This document shows positions 1-7,621 of a stretch of 46,958 nt of DNA, one piece after another. Made by a program: the position numbers and the translations under genes. The notes under the pieces are model-generated. The model was not told where the DNA came from. It was given only the letters and a program-made list of their open reading frames with translations, and ran no database searches. This DNA is from Methanosuratincolales archaeon (GTDB lineage: Archaea; Thermoproteota; Methanomethylicia; Methanomethylicales; Methanomethylicaceae): positions 1-46,958 of the forward strand of contig JACIVQ010000007.1 of NCBI GenBank assembly GCA_014361445.1, given 5' to 3'. Positions within the stretch are counted from its first letter, which is position 1, and every line of letters starts with the position of its first letter.

Positions 1-77
1 AGTTCTAGCTTCTGAGATGGCATAAGGCGGAGTTTAAAAGGGTAATAGACAAACAACTAATGAACACTCCAAAGCAA

Positions 78-104
78 GAATCTCCCGACCTTAGTCGTGG
101 ATAG
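78..104 (+). repeat. Possible remnant of an IS200/IS605-type right end
   Basis: A short stretch contains CTCCCGAC, a small CGAC/GTCG hairpin and GTGGATAG. It resembles the hairpin that closes TnpB-type elements, where a GAATC(C/T)CCCGAC...GTCGGGGGAG pattern is common. No tnpB gene lies upstream in the 77 bases available, and the 3' arm is imperfect. This is inference from pattern memory only. The rest of 1-240 shows no gene or RNA that I can support. Confidence 0.25.
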
Positions 105-240
105 AGCTAAATCGATATTAAAATTATAAGTGGTGAAAAGAATAGATGCAAGTCTAAGGGCAGCTCATCCAATAATGGAAATGGCGGGCTATCTAACCAA
201 GGTGGTAATTTTATTAGCAACCTTTTGAATTGATCAGATT

Positions 241-561
241 GGTGCGACAGGTAGGGTCGGAGGGCTCGGCCTCCTCTCCTCTACAAACGGTCGTAATGGT
301 AGGACCAGTAACCTTTGGGGGCGGTGGTTCCACCCTCAGGGCTTAGGGGCGTCGACGTAGAAGTCTCGCCCCGCGGGGGCGTTGGCGCGGCAAGGGTCCG
401 CCCGGAGGGGCGGGCTCCCCGCATGCTGGGCGAACCGGGTTAGGCCCGGAAGGGAGCGGCCCTAAGTCCAGACACCGCCGTTCGCGGGATAACGGGATGG
501 ATGTCGACCACCCGAAAGTTCTGAGGGAATGGGCCATCCACCCCAAGGGGGCTGTCGCACC
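241..561 (+). ncRNA. ffs: SRP RNA (archaeal 7S RNA)
   Basis: This is the RNA scaffold of the signal recognition particle, which binds SRP54 and SRP19 and targets membrane and secreted proteins. The ends pair perfectly: GGTGCGACAG at 241-250 with CTGTCGCACC at 552-561. The conserved helix 8 motif lies at about 428-462, with GGGCGAACCGGGT, GGCCCGGAAGGGAGC and closing GGCCC. The block is much richer in G and C than its surroundings, as expected for a structured RNA in an AT-rich thermophile-like genome. A TATA-like TTTATTAG lies about 30 nt upstream, at 205-215. Length of about 320 nt fits archaeal 7S RNA. ORFs that can be read through it are spurious. Confidence 0.95.
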
Positions 562-622
562 ACTTAAGCAAAAGCGAACCGCTGAACTAAAATATATGCC
601 GTTGCTTATTCCTTCTGTTGGA

Positions 623-711
623 GCCGGGATACCCTAGCCTGGTAGGGGGCTGGCTTGCTAAGCCCGTGTCCAGCAATGGACTCGGGGGTTCAAATCCCCC
701 TCCCGGCGCCA
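623..711 (+). tRNA. tRNA-Ser (GCT)
   Basis: Class II tRNA. Acceptor arms are GCCGGGA (623-629) and TCCCGGC (701-707), then discriminator G and an encoded CCA (709-711). The anticodon loop TTGCTAA (655-661) gives anticodon GCT. The long variable arm is GTCCA-GCAA-TGGAC (668-681), and the T arm is GGGGG-TTCAAAT-CCCCC. One anticodon-stem pair (T651/C665) is mismatched. No intron is apparent. Confidence 0.93.
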
Positions 712-1209
712 TGCACTCCTTGGAGTTTATGATAAGAATTCGTCTTCCGGAATATGGAAATACTCCCCATTTTGCTCTATGAGGGCTCACTTATACTCTA
801 CTAGAAAAGTTAACAAAATCAATCTCTGTGGCGTCCCTATCGTCAAGCTTCCAGATTTTTCTTCCCCTTTTGGCTTAATCCAATTCAATACCAGACATTT
901 TTGTTGGAGGCATTGGCACATGCTACGGTTTTCAAGGGCAAGCTTGAGGGCTTTATGCCCCAGAACTTTGTTCATCTTGGGAAAAATGTTCCCCATCCCC
1001 ATACCCTTCGTTGGGGCATACATTACTTTTAATTAAGCGTAGTACCTTTTCATGGTCCCGAAGATCTAATTTGATCTACAGGAAAAAGTTAAGCATTTCA
1101 ACATCCATCTTTCTTACTCATAATTGGTGCAGATTTTCTGGTGAGAGTTTGATAGCAACAATTGCCATTGCAAGTATGAGGCTCGATATCGAAAGAGAGG
1201 GCGGTCGTA
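712..1209. other. Gene-free stretch with one doubtful ORF
   Basis: About 500 bases without a recognisable gene. A minus-strand reading frame at 787-1023 (78 codons, lysine-rich, with a CQC motif) has no family that I recognise and no clear ribosome-binding site. Overlapping frames on the other strand are equally open. It could be the decayed end of a gene or chance. Nothing else can be supported. Confidence 0.3.
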
Positions 1210-2073
1210 ATGAACGCTAGGGCAGCTTCGTTACCACCTATTTTTCTGATATTTTTGATAGTTTGCTTTGTTGGTATCAATGCTGCTACTAATGCTACTA
1301 CTATAGTATTTAGCCTCAGCCCAGATAATGTGTGCTGCGAGGTCTGGGGAGGTTTTAACGGTGATGCCGCAGGAAGGTCCTACTATGACCTTCTAAATGA
1401 AAAGTTCGTGATGTGGATAAACGATACTTCAGGCTCATGGGGACTATCCAAGCTCTCCCGCGGCCTTATGCCTCACTACTGGGGGTTGCGGCATGGTCTG
1501 TTGGATAACGAATTTGAGATTAAGAGAGGGCTGCCCACTCAAGACTTGATTCTGGAGATTGACCTAAAGCTTGTAGGTTACCAAAATTACACCACTAGCA
1601 ATTCCAGTTCAAATGTTGCAATCGTATTTTTCTTTGAAAGTTTAAATCCGGAAGTTAATTATCAAGTGAAGTGCTATCAAACCGAACTACAGTTCTTCAG
1701 CTACTACGGTGATAAGGTCCAAAAGAATCAAGTGTGGTTCTTTGAGTGGAGGAACGACTCAGTAGCGCAGTTCAAGCTTGAGGACAATCTCCAGCCTGGC
1801 GTTTATAGACACTATTCCTTAAAGTTAAACAAATACATCTACCAGATGATGGAGCACTACAATTTGGAGCATGTGAAACTGAGGCATATTGAGATCTTTA
1901 CTGAAGCCTACAAGGGTTACTGTGAATTCGAGGTCTATAGCGCAAAGATCTATACTGAAGAAAGTTTAGATTTTCTGAATCTAATGCCACTGTTAATAAT
2001 GATCGCGATCATACTTTTGCTATGTTTGCTTATATTTTTGATAATTTATCGCAAGAAGAAAAAGAACAACTAA
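1210..2073 (+). CDS. Secreted protein with C-terminal membrane anchor, unknown function
   Basis: A 287-residue protein that I do not recognise. The N-terminus is a signal peptide or signal anchor: a hydrophobic run at about residues 10-25 (PPIFLIFLIVCFVGINA). The middle ~220 residues look extracellular, with several potential N-glycosylation sequons (NAT, NDT, NYT, NSS, NDS), many aromatic residues and a CC pair near residue 42. The C-terminus has a strong hydrophobic helix at about 257-281, followed by the basic tail YRKKKKNN, so the chain is probably tethered to the cytoplasmic membrane with its bulk outside. The ATG lies after GGCGGTCG, a weak ribosome-binding site. No co-oriented neighbour suggests a role. 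Beta-rich carbohydrate-binding or S-layer-associated function is possible but not shown. Confidence 0.7.
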   Translation: MNARAASLPPIFLIFLIVCFVGINAATNATTIVFSLSPDNVCCEVWGGFNGDAAGRSYYDLLNEKFVMWINDTSGSWGLSKLSRGLMPHYWGLRHGLLDNEFEIKRGLPTQDLILEIDLKLVGYQNYTTSNSSSNVAIVFFFESLNPEVNYQVKCYQTELQFFSYYGDKVQKNQVWFFEWRNDSVAQFKLEDNLQPGVYRHYSLKLNKYIYQMMEHYNLEHVKLRHIEIFTEAYKGYCEFEVYSAKIYTEESLDFLNLMPLLIMIAIILLLCLLIFLIIYRKKKKNN

Positions 2074-2178
2074 GGATGAGTTCGCTTTGTGTAGGAGATT
2101 ATCTGCTTCACTATTATGTGGAGCTGTTGATTATTATATGCCGAACCGGTACCAATTATTGATTTTGAGAACGATATC

Positions 2179-2200
2179 TATAAAAAGCCGCAAATGCGGC
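2179..2200 (+). promoter_or_regulatory. TATA box and small hairpin before tRNA-Pro
   Basis: TATAAAAA at 2179-2186 lies about 30 nt upstream of the tRNA-Pro 5' end, the right distance for archaeal TBP-driven initiation. A perfect hairpin GCCGC-AAAT-GCGGC (2187-2200) sits between the box and the tRNA. It may be incidental, or it may terminate transcription from upstream. Confidence 0.6.
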
Positions 2201-2213
2201 ATTTTCAGTGATT

Positions 2214-2288
2214 GGGGCTGTAGGCTAGCTTGGTCTAGACTGCCAGGCTTGGGCCCTGGTGACCCCGGTTCAAATCCGGGCAGCCCCA
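2214..2288 (+). tRNA. tRNA-Pro (TGG)
   Basis: Acceptor arms GGGGCTG (2214-2220) and CAGCCCC (2281-2287), discriminator A. The anticodon arm is CCAGG-CTTGGGC-CCTGG, giving TGG. The T arm is CCCGG-TTCAAAT-CCGGG. CCA is not encoded (ACT follows). No intron. Confidence 0.95.
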
Positions 2289-2349
2289 CTTTGCGAATTA
2301 AAATATAAATAGAAAATTTACAAAATTTTTGTATTTTAAAAAATTAATT

Positions 2350-2775
2350 TTAAAGCGAAATAGTTTTAAGTTTTGATATTCGTCCTTCTCTATCTTTTCC
2401 TAGCTTATCCAAGATCCTCTTTACTTCAGGTAAGAAGCTGAGCTTGCTGGACGCGTCCATGTAGAACTGAGCAGATTTTTCTTCTAGATTGATTGCTTTG
2501 TTTAAGCAGTCCCTGAGATTGTTTGATACCTGAAGATCGACGACATACTTGTCAGAGTCGAAGCCCGTGATCGTCTCTAGGATCATCTCTGCAACGTTCA
2601 TCCTCCTAGTCCTCTCTATGAGTTGTTGATTCTTCTTTGATGCATCCATAAAAGAAGAGAGGAGGTTCTTTAGCTCGCCTTGGGCGTTTTCTGAGACTTT
2701 TTTGTAGAAATTTATAGAATCAGACTCAAGTTCGAAGGCAAATTTCAGGATCGCGCCGAAAGTCCCAAGCTCCAC
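2350..2775 (-). CDS. Ferritin-like / rubrerythrin-type four-helix protein
   Basis: A 141-residue all-helical protein of the ferritin-like superfamily type. The helices are amphipathic, with Glu-rich positions ELESDSINFY near residues 16-25 and LEEKSAQFYMDASSKL near residues 97-112. The repeated E..S..FY(K/M) pattern is typical of rubrerythrin-like diiron or degenerate ferritin folds. There is no rubredoxin-type CxxC domain, and the full EExxH set is not evident, so metal binding is uncertain. The GTG start at 2775 follows GGTGG (spacing 7). It begins 1 bp after the mmsA stop, so it is almost certainly the distal gene of an mmsA operon. Whether it acts with the dehydrogenase or in redox protection cannot be told. 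Confidence 0.75.
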   Translation of the reverse strand: MELGTFGAILKFAFELESDSINFYKKVSENAQGELKNLLSSFMDASKKNQQLIERTRRMNVAEMILETITGFDSDKYVVDLQVSNNLRDCLNKAINLEEKSAQFYMDASSKLSFLPEVKRILDKLGKDREGRISKLKTISL

Positions 2776-2776
2776 T

Positions 2777-4228
2777 CTAGAACCACCTTGTAATGACGAC
2801 TTTCTTCTGGGTGAAGAACTCTATGCAGTCCATGCCCTGTGCATGCAGGTCACCAAAGAACGAGTCCTTCCATCCTGAGAACGGGAAGAACGCTACTGGA
2901 GCAGCGATTCCAAGGTTAATACCGATATTTCCGGCCTCAACTCTGTAGGTGAACTCTCTAGCCCACTTCCCGTTTTTAGTAAATATCGAGGATGCGTTGC
3001 CGTAAGGTAGCTTATTAATAAGCTCAATTGCCTCGTCTAGTGAGTTTGCCCTCATTATTCCCATTACTGGACCGAAGATCTCCTCCTTAGCAATTGTCAT
3101 ATCAGGTGTGACTTCATCAAAAATCGTTGGTCCAATAAAGTACCCGTTTGGATACTTCAGAACCTTGATGTTCCTGCCATCGAGTAATAACTTTGCGCCC
3201 TCTTCGACGCCCTTATTAATGTAGTATAGAACTTTTTCGTATTGCTCTTTGAATGACAATGGACCCATTTGGACGCCTTCATCGAGCCCGTATCCGACTT
3301 TTATCTTAGACGCGGCTTCTACTAATGCCTTCTTCAGCGGCTCGTAGATCTCCCCTACCGCAACAAATATCGATCCCGCGAGGCACCTCTGACCAGTGCA
3401 ACCACAGGCAGATGTTATCAAAGCGGGAATTGTTCCTTTTAAGTCTGCGTCGGGCATTATGACGAGGTAATTCTTTGCCCCTCCTTGGCACTGGGCTCTT
3501 TTTCCTGTCTCTGCAGCCTTCTTGTAAACATGAAGCGCCACAGGTGTTGATCCAACAAATGAGACGGCCTTGACGTCTCTGTTCTCTAATAAGGCATTTG
3601 AGACGTCCCTACTACCATTGACGAGGTTTACTACGCCAGGCGGAAAACCTACTTCATCGATTAACTCCATTATCCTTTTCATGGTTAGAGGGACTTGGCT
3701 TGAGGGCTTGACCACTACAGTGTTTCCACAGGCCACGGCGTAAGGCAGGAACCATAAGGGAACCATTGCCGGAAAGTTATAAGGTGCGAGAATGCAACAT
3801 ACCCCAAGCGGTTGCCTTATACAAATCTCATCTATCCCCGGTGCCACATCCTCAGAGTTATAGCCCATCATTAGTGAAGGTATACCAGCCGCAACCTCCA
3901 CATTTTCTATTGCGCGCCTTACTTCTCCTCTTGCCTCATCAAGGACTTTTCCATGCTCTTTCACAACAATCTCGGAGATCTCCTCAAAATGGGCTTCAAG
4001 TAAGTTCCTCAACTCAAAAAGATATCTAGCCCTTGTTAATGGAGGTGTAGATCTCCATTCCCAAAATGCCTCCTTGGCAGCCTTCACCGCCTCATCTACA
4101 TCCTCTTTTGTAGAAAGTGGCACCTTGGCAAGAACTTCTAATGTTGCTGGATTCACCACGTCGAGTGTTTTGGTGCCCCTTGACTCGACCCACTCGCCGT
4201 TAATATAGTTCTTTAGTACCTCTACCAT
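2777..4228 (-). CDS. mmsA: Methylmalonate-semialdehyde dehydrogenase (CoA-acylating)
   Basis: An aldehyde dehydrogenase that oxidises (methyl)malonate semialdehyde to propionyl- or acetyl-CoA with NAD+ and CoA. Family hallmarks: APYNFPAMVPLWF in the N-terminal third, the cofactor-domain motif VSFVGSTPVA, the nucleophile region GCTGQRCLAGS near residue 280 with the catalytic Cys, the motif KEEIFGPV, and the C-terminal SGWKDSFFGDLHAQG. The length of about 483 residues is normal. An upstream GTG is also in frame, but ATG at 4228 lies 5 nt after GGTGG and starts right before the conserved YINGEW, so I prefer it. The ferritin-like gene follows directly. A spaced palindrome upstream suggests repressor control. 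The physiological substrate (valine, beta-alanine or other semialdehyde) is inference. Confidence 0.9.
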   Translation of the reverse strand: MVEVLKNYINGEWVESRGTKTLDVVNPATLEVLAKVPLSTKEDVDEAVKAAKEAFWEWRSTPPLTRARYLFELRNLLEAHFEEISEIVVKEHGKVLDEARGEVRRAIENVEVAAGIPSLMMGYNSEDVAPGIDEICIRQPLGVCCILAPYNFPAMVPLWFLPYAVACGNTVVVKPSSQVPLTMKRIMELIDEVGFPPGVVNLVNGSRDVSNALLENRDVKAVSFVGSTPVALHVYKKAAETGKRAQCQGGAKNYLVIMPDADLKGTIPALITSACGCTGQRCLAGSIFVAVGEIYEPLKKALVEAASKIKVGYGLDEGVQMGPLSFKEQYEKVLYYINKGVEEGAKLLLDGRNIKVLKYPNGYFIGPTIFDEVTPDMTIAKEEIFGPVMGIMRANSLDEAIELINKLPYGNASSIFTKNGKWAREFTYRVEAGNIGINLGIAAPVAFFPFSGWKDSFFGDLHAQGMDCIEFFTQKKVVITRWF

Positions 4229-4298
4229 TTCAACCACCAAATTTATCGATTGTGAGCCTCGGTAACTTTTCTTTTTGAATGGGTTTTAGTATTTAAAG

Positions 4299-4333
4299 TT
4301 TTGTCACAATATATATACATTATAATGACAAAA
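4299..4333. promoter_or_regulatory. Spaced palindrome in the mmsA / PPC divergent promoter region
   Basis: TTTTGTCA (4299-4306) and TGACAAAA (4326-4333) are perfect 8-bp inverted half-sites, with 19 bp of AT-rich spacer containing TATATATA. Centre-to-centre distance is about 27 bp. A TATA-like TTTAAA lies next to it at about 4292-4297. The position between divergent genes suggests an operator that covers one or both core promoters. The regulator is unknown. Confidence 0.6.
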
Positions 4334-4411
4334 CCACTTAATAATTTTTGATAAACGAATGAGGCAAAAAATTAAGAAGCTTTGAATAAAATATCTTATG
4401 GAGGCCCGGGT

Positions 4412-4834
4412 TTGAAAGTAAAAAAATCTGGCCGAGAGCTAGCCATATTGCTTGAAGAGGACGAGGAAGTAATATCTTCATTGGTAAAGGCATGTTCGTC
4501 TGAAGGGATCACCAGTGGAACCATCCTATCTTGTGTGGGTGCTCTAAAACGCTCCCGACTTATTCTCCGGAAGGGTTTGGAAAAAACGATAACCCAACAT
4601 TTAGAAGTAGTTGGGAATGGGAATATCTCCCAGCACAATGGCAAACCTTTTGTGCACCTTCATTTGGCAGCAGGTAGTGAGACTGGCAGTTGGGTCGGGC
4701 ATTTAATTGAAGGGGTTGTTGATGTCTTCTGCGAGGTGATAATTATGGAGAATGATATTTCCATGGTTCGAGAGTACGATGAGATATTATTGGAGAGGGG
4801 CGTTACTGTCCCGTATAAACTTAAATTTGGGTGA
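4412..4834 (+). CDS. PPC-domain (DUF296) protein
   Basis: A protein of about 140 residues built of a single PPC/DUF296 domain (plants-and-prokaryotes conserved), a trimeric fold found in plant AT-hook proteins and in stand-alone archaeal and bacterial proteins of unknown biochemical role. Landmarks: GREL.ILLEEDEEV near the start, SEGITSGTILSCVGAL, the core GNISQHNGKPFVHLHLAAG with its clustered histidines, then GHLIEGVVDVFCEVII. No ATG is available. A TTG at 4412 sits 7 nt after GGAGGC and fits the family start, whereas a TTG at 4382 lacks such a site. It is followed 6 bp later by dcd and probably forms an operon with it. The histidine cluster could bind metal. Confidence 0.8.
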   Translation: MKVKKSGRELAILLEEDEEVISSLVKACSSEGITSGTILSCVGALKRSRLILRKGLEKTITQHLEVVGNGNISQHNGKPFVHLHLAAGSETGSWVGHLIEGVVDVFCEVIIMENDISMVREYDEILLERGVTVPYKLKFG

Positions 4835-4840
4835 GAAAAA

Positions 4841-5281
4841 TTGAGCGTCCTTTCAGATGGAGACATAATAGACTACGTAGAAAAAGGGCTGCTCAAGATT
4901 GAGCCTTTTGCTTTGGATTCTATTTCTCCCTCTGGCTACGACCTAAGGTCTGCAATTTCAGTGGATATCAAACCAAAATCTGCAATCTTGATCCATACTG
5001 TAGAGACTGTTGAATTATCCCCTTACATATGCGGGCAGATATTCATCAGATCCTCATTTGCGAGGGAGGGTGTTTTTGGGAGCTTTGCATTTGTCGATCC
5101 CGGGTTTAAGGGACAATTGACGCTTTCCATCTCTAACTTTGGGGATGGAACTATCAGGATAAATGCAGGCGAGAAAGTGGCGCAGATAGTTTTCATGAGA
5201 CTTATCAACCCCTCTGTTCGCCCTTATGAGGGCAAATACCAAAACAGCAGTGGTGTGGTCAAAAGTAGGAGAAGTTTTTAA
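4841..5281 (+). CDS. dcd: dCTP deaminase / dUTPase-family protein
   Basis: A 146-residue protein of the trimeric dUTPase/dCTP deaminase fold, acting in pyrimidine deoxynucleotide supply (dCTP to dUTP, possibly also dUTP hydrolysis). Landmarks: an N-terminal MSVLSDGDI block typical of dCTP deaminase, SGYDLRSA, the IRSSFAREGVF motif with the phosphate-binding RSS and downstream residues, the central GFKGQLTLSISNFG, and GEKVAQIVF near residue 107. It is shorter than bacterial Dcd (about 190), as in several archaea. The TTG start is 6 nt after GGTGA. It lies in the same operon as the PPC protein. Which of deaminase, diphosphatase or the bifunctional form applies is not decided here. Confidence 0.85.
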   Translation: MSVLSDGDIIDYVEKGLLKIEPFALDSISPSGYDLRSAISVDIKPKSAILIHTVETVELSPYICGQIFIRSSFAREGVFGSFAFVDPGFKGQLTLSISNFGDGTIRINAGEKVAQIVFMRLINPSVRPYEGKYQNSSGVVKSRRSF

Positions 5282-5354
5282 TCAAATATATAAAAATTAA
5301 AATAGTTCCTTGAGTGAAAAGTGATATAAGTGATAGAGAAAGGGATGTTGCTGA

Positions 5355-6092
5355 TTGAGTTCTGAGAGCAGATATGATTCAATAAAGTTACAGATAAGAT
5401 CTGTAGAGTTCTTGAGACTTGCCAAGGAGGTATACAGTTATCAAGAACTCATGAAGCTTACTGGAATACCAATAACTGTTTTGAATAGGTATGTTAAGGG
5501 GCACATTCTTCCCAGCCCCGAGAGGGCGGCATCCATTTTATCAAAGCTAGAGAAGGGTTATGATGTGACCCGACACATTAAAGAGAAGCTTGGCTTTGAC
5601 AAGGGAGGGTTTCTGGATAATACAAAGATAGTAGGAGACACATTATTACTCAGGTTTATAGCAAATCATGTAGTGCAGATGCTCGCAGGAAGAAGGGTTA
5701 GCAAAGTCCTTACAGTGGCAGTGGACGGGATCCCATTGGCGGTCCACATAGCCGACGCCTTTGGTGTGCCATTCATGTATGCTAAGAAAGACAAGGAGAT
5801 CGGGGTCACGAGTTTCATCGAGGAAACCTATACAGTCTCGAGGGCAGGTATACAAGTGTCCCTATATTTGCCCAAGGGCAGTATAGAGAAAAGAGACAGT
5901 ATATTGATTACTGACGACGTTGTGAGATCGGGTGAGCAACTAAAGGCGCTCGTGAATATGGTCAAAAAAAGTGGTGCCGAAATCGCTGGGATATTCGTGC
6001 TGATTGCCGTAGGTGAGAGGTGGAAGAAAGAAGTGGACGAGTCTTCTGAATATGCGATTCACTCTCTAGTTACGTTGCCTGAGCAGGAGTGA
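5355..6092 (+). CDS. HTH-phosphoribosyltransferase regulator (GfcR/PyrE-like)
   Basis: A 245-residue protein with an N-terminal helix-turn-helix (about residues 23-55, SYQELMKLTGIPITVLNRYV) fused to a type I phosphoribosyltransferase domain. The PRPP-binding motif is ILITDDVVRSGEQLKAL at about residues 183-199. The arrangement matches archaeal proteins annotated as orotate phosphoribosyltransferase-like regulators, such as haloarchaeal GfcR, in which the PRT domain is thought to sense a ligand. It may therefore be a transcription factor rather than an enzyme. The TTG start at 5355 is used because no ATG precedes the HTH. Its 3' end overlaps the convergent mtnA by 27 bp. Confidence 0.75.
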   Translation: MSSESRYDSIKLQIRSVEFLRLAKEVYSYQELMKLTGIPITVLNRYVKGHILPSPERAASILSKLEKGYDVTRHIKEKLGFDKGGFLDNTKIVGDTLLLRFIANHVVQMLAGRRVSKVLTVAVDGIPLAVHIADAFGVPFMYAKKDKEIGVTSFIEETYTVSRAGIQVSLYLPKGSIEKRDSILITDDVVRSGEQLKALVNMVKKSGAEIAGIFVLIAVGERWKKEVDESSEYAIHSLVTLPEQE

Positions 6093-7094
6093 AAGGTCGT
6101 AGGGCGGATACGCCACTCCTTTATCGGTGATAATCGCACTTACTAGTTCTCCTGGCGTCATGTCGAATGCGGGGTTTAGGGCTTTTGTACCTTCAGGGGC
6201 TATTCGAACGTTATTGATGTATAAGACTTCATTTGGATCCCTTTCCTCGATTATAACACGGTCAGGAGTTATGTCGAGATCGATTGTTGAAACGGGAGCA
6301 GCCACATAAAATGGCAGCCCATGCGCCTTCGCCAAGAGGGCAAGTCCATAGGTGCCAATTTTATTAAAGACGTACCCATCCCTAGTGATCCTATCCGCCC
6401 CAACTAGCACTTTGTCTATTAGGCGTCTTTGCATCAAGTGTGCCGCCATATTATCTGTTATCAACTTAAACGGGATCCCTTCCGTCTTGAGCTCAAAAGC
6501 CGTCAGCCTGGCACCTTGGAGTAAAGGCCTAGTCTCTGATGCGTATACGAAAATTTTCTTCCCTGATTCGTGTGCAGCCCTTATAACGCCAAGCGCGGTC
6601 CCATACTCAACACACGCTAGACCTCCAGCATTGCAATGTGTTAGGATCCTATCACCGTCCGAGATCAATTCTGCCCCAAATTTACCTATGGCTCTGCATG
6701 CCGCCACGTCCTCCTCTGATATTTTAATAGCTTCGTCAACAACCTTCTTGACAATTTGCGAAGGAGAATCGGCACTGCTCCAAGCCGATTTCATGCGCTC
6801 CAATGCCCAAAACAAGTTTCTAGCAGTAGGCCTTGTTCTCTGTAGGCGCCGCCATGCTTTATCGAGTTCCTTTTTTATCTCTTCGAGAGACCCACAATTG
6901 GCTACCTTCTTTGCTGCCAGGGCAATCCCCATCGCTGCTGCAACACCTATTGCAGGGGCCCCTCTAATTTCCATCCTTTCTATTGCGATTGCGATCCTTT
7001 CATAGTCCTCGCATTTTATTAGGACCAATTGGTGAGGTAGTTTGGTCTGATCAATTATGTATACACCATCCTCTCTCCACTCAATAGTTTTCAT
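6066..7094 (-). CDS. mtnA: S-methyl-5-thioribose-1-phosphate isomerase
   Basis: Converts 5-methylthioribose-1-phosphate to 5-methylthioribulose-1-phosphate in methionine salvage. The family is homologous to eIF2B and to archaeal ribose-1,5-bisphosphate isomerase. Landmarks: MEIRGAPAIGVAAAMG near residues 41-56, THCNAGGLA with the catalytic Cys near residue 154, the MtnA-defining ETRPLLQGARLTAFEL, and VGADRI with the catalytic Asp near residue 237, then N.IGTYGLA. At 342 residues it is full length. The ATG overlaps the hycI stop in an ATGA junction, so translation is probably coupled. The 3' end runs 27 bp into the convergent PRT regulator gene. Confidence 0.92.
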   Translation of the reverse strand: MKTIEWREDGVYIIDQTKLPHQLVLIKCEDYERIAIAIERMEIRGAPAIGVAAAMGIALAAKKVANCGSLEEIKKELDKAWRRLQRTRPTARNLFWALERMKSAWSSADSPSQIVKKVVDEAIKISEEDVAACRAIGKFGAELISDGDRILTHCNAGGLACVEYGTALGVIRAAHESGKKIFVYASETRPLLQGARLTAFELKTEGIPFKLITDNMAAHLMQRRLIDKVLVGADRITRDGYVFNKIGTYGLALLAKAHGLPFYVAAPVSTIDLDITPDRVIIEERDPNEVLYINNVRIAPEGTKALNPAFDMTPGELVSAIITDKGVAYPPYDLSLLLRQRN

Positions 7095-7579
7095 AATTCG
7101 TACCCCAACACCTTTGCAATAGCATCCACCAGTGAATTCACACCTCTATCCACGGGGCGGGACAATTTTTTCCCAAACTCAAGAGATTTGGGCTGAATTC
7201 CTATAAGCATAATCTTAACATTAGGGATTCCTTCCCTCAGGATGCGGAAGAGAATTCGTAAGGATTGTCGGTGGGTAGAGATCGACCCTGCACACATCTC
7301 GTCTTCATTTATTGTGGCGTATGTGCCAGGATCTTTACCCATTTCCACAGCGTCGAAGAAGATAATATGTGTTGGTTTTAATTTCTTAATTTCGCCCGTG
7401 AAGTTCTCAGGAACTGTCCCGCAGTCCATAAGGATTGCATTTTTCACTTTTTTACTTTTTAGTCTTGATATAACCGCTACTCCCGCAGCGTCATCACCTC
7501 TCAGCCTGTTGCCGATTCCCACTAGCAAGAGCTTCTCTGCACCATTCAGAAATGCTAATAAGAGGTTTTCAAATGTCAT
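7091..7579 (-). CDS. hycI: Hydrogenase maturation protease (HycI/HyaD family)
   Basis: An endopeptidase that trims the C-terminus of the large subunit of a NiFe hydrogenase after metal insertion. Landmarks: LLVGIGNRLRGDDAAGV (residues about 17-33) with the nickel-probing Asp, DCGTVPENFTGEI near residue 52, and the FFDAVEMG block, then STHRQSL with the conserved His. At 162 residues it is typical. It implies that a NiFe hydrogenase is encoded elsewhere in the genome, because no hydrogenase subunit is present here. It is the first gene of a two-gene unit with mtnA (ATGA overlap) and diverges from endA across only about 40 bp. Confidence 0.88.
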   Translation of the reverse strand: MTFENLLLAFLNGAEKLLLVGIGNRLRGDDAAGVAVISRLKSKKVKNAILMDCGTVPENFTGEIKKLKPTHIIFFDAVEMGKDPGTYATINEDEMCAGSISTHRQSLRILFRILREGIPNVKIMLIGIQPKSLEFGKKLSRPVDRGVNSLVDAIAKVLGYEL

Positions 7580-7621
7580 ATAGTTAACACATTTTTTTAA
7601 TATGATTTAAAGGTGTTCATA

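Noticed and set aside
343-546. Minus-strand reading frame of 67 codons
   Set aside because: Lies entirely in the SRP RNA, whose high GC content creates open frames.
787-1023. 78-codon minus-strand frame with CQC motif
   Set aside because: No ribosome-binding site, no recognisable family, and the opposite strand is equally open; kept only as a remark in the region entry.
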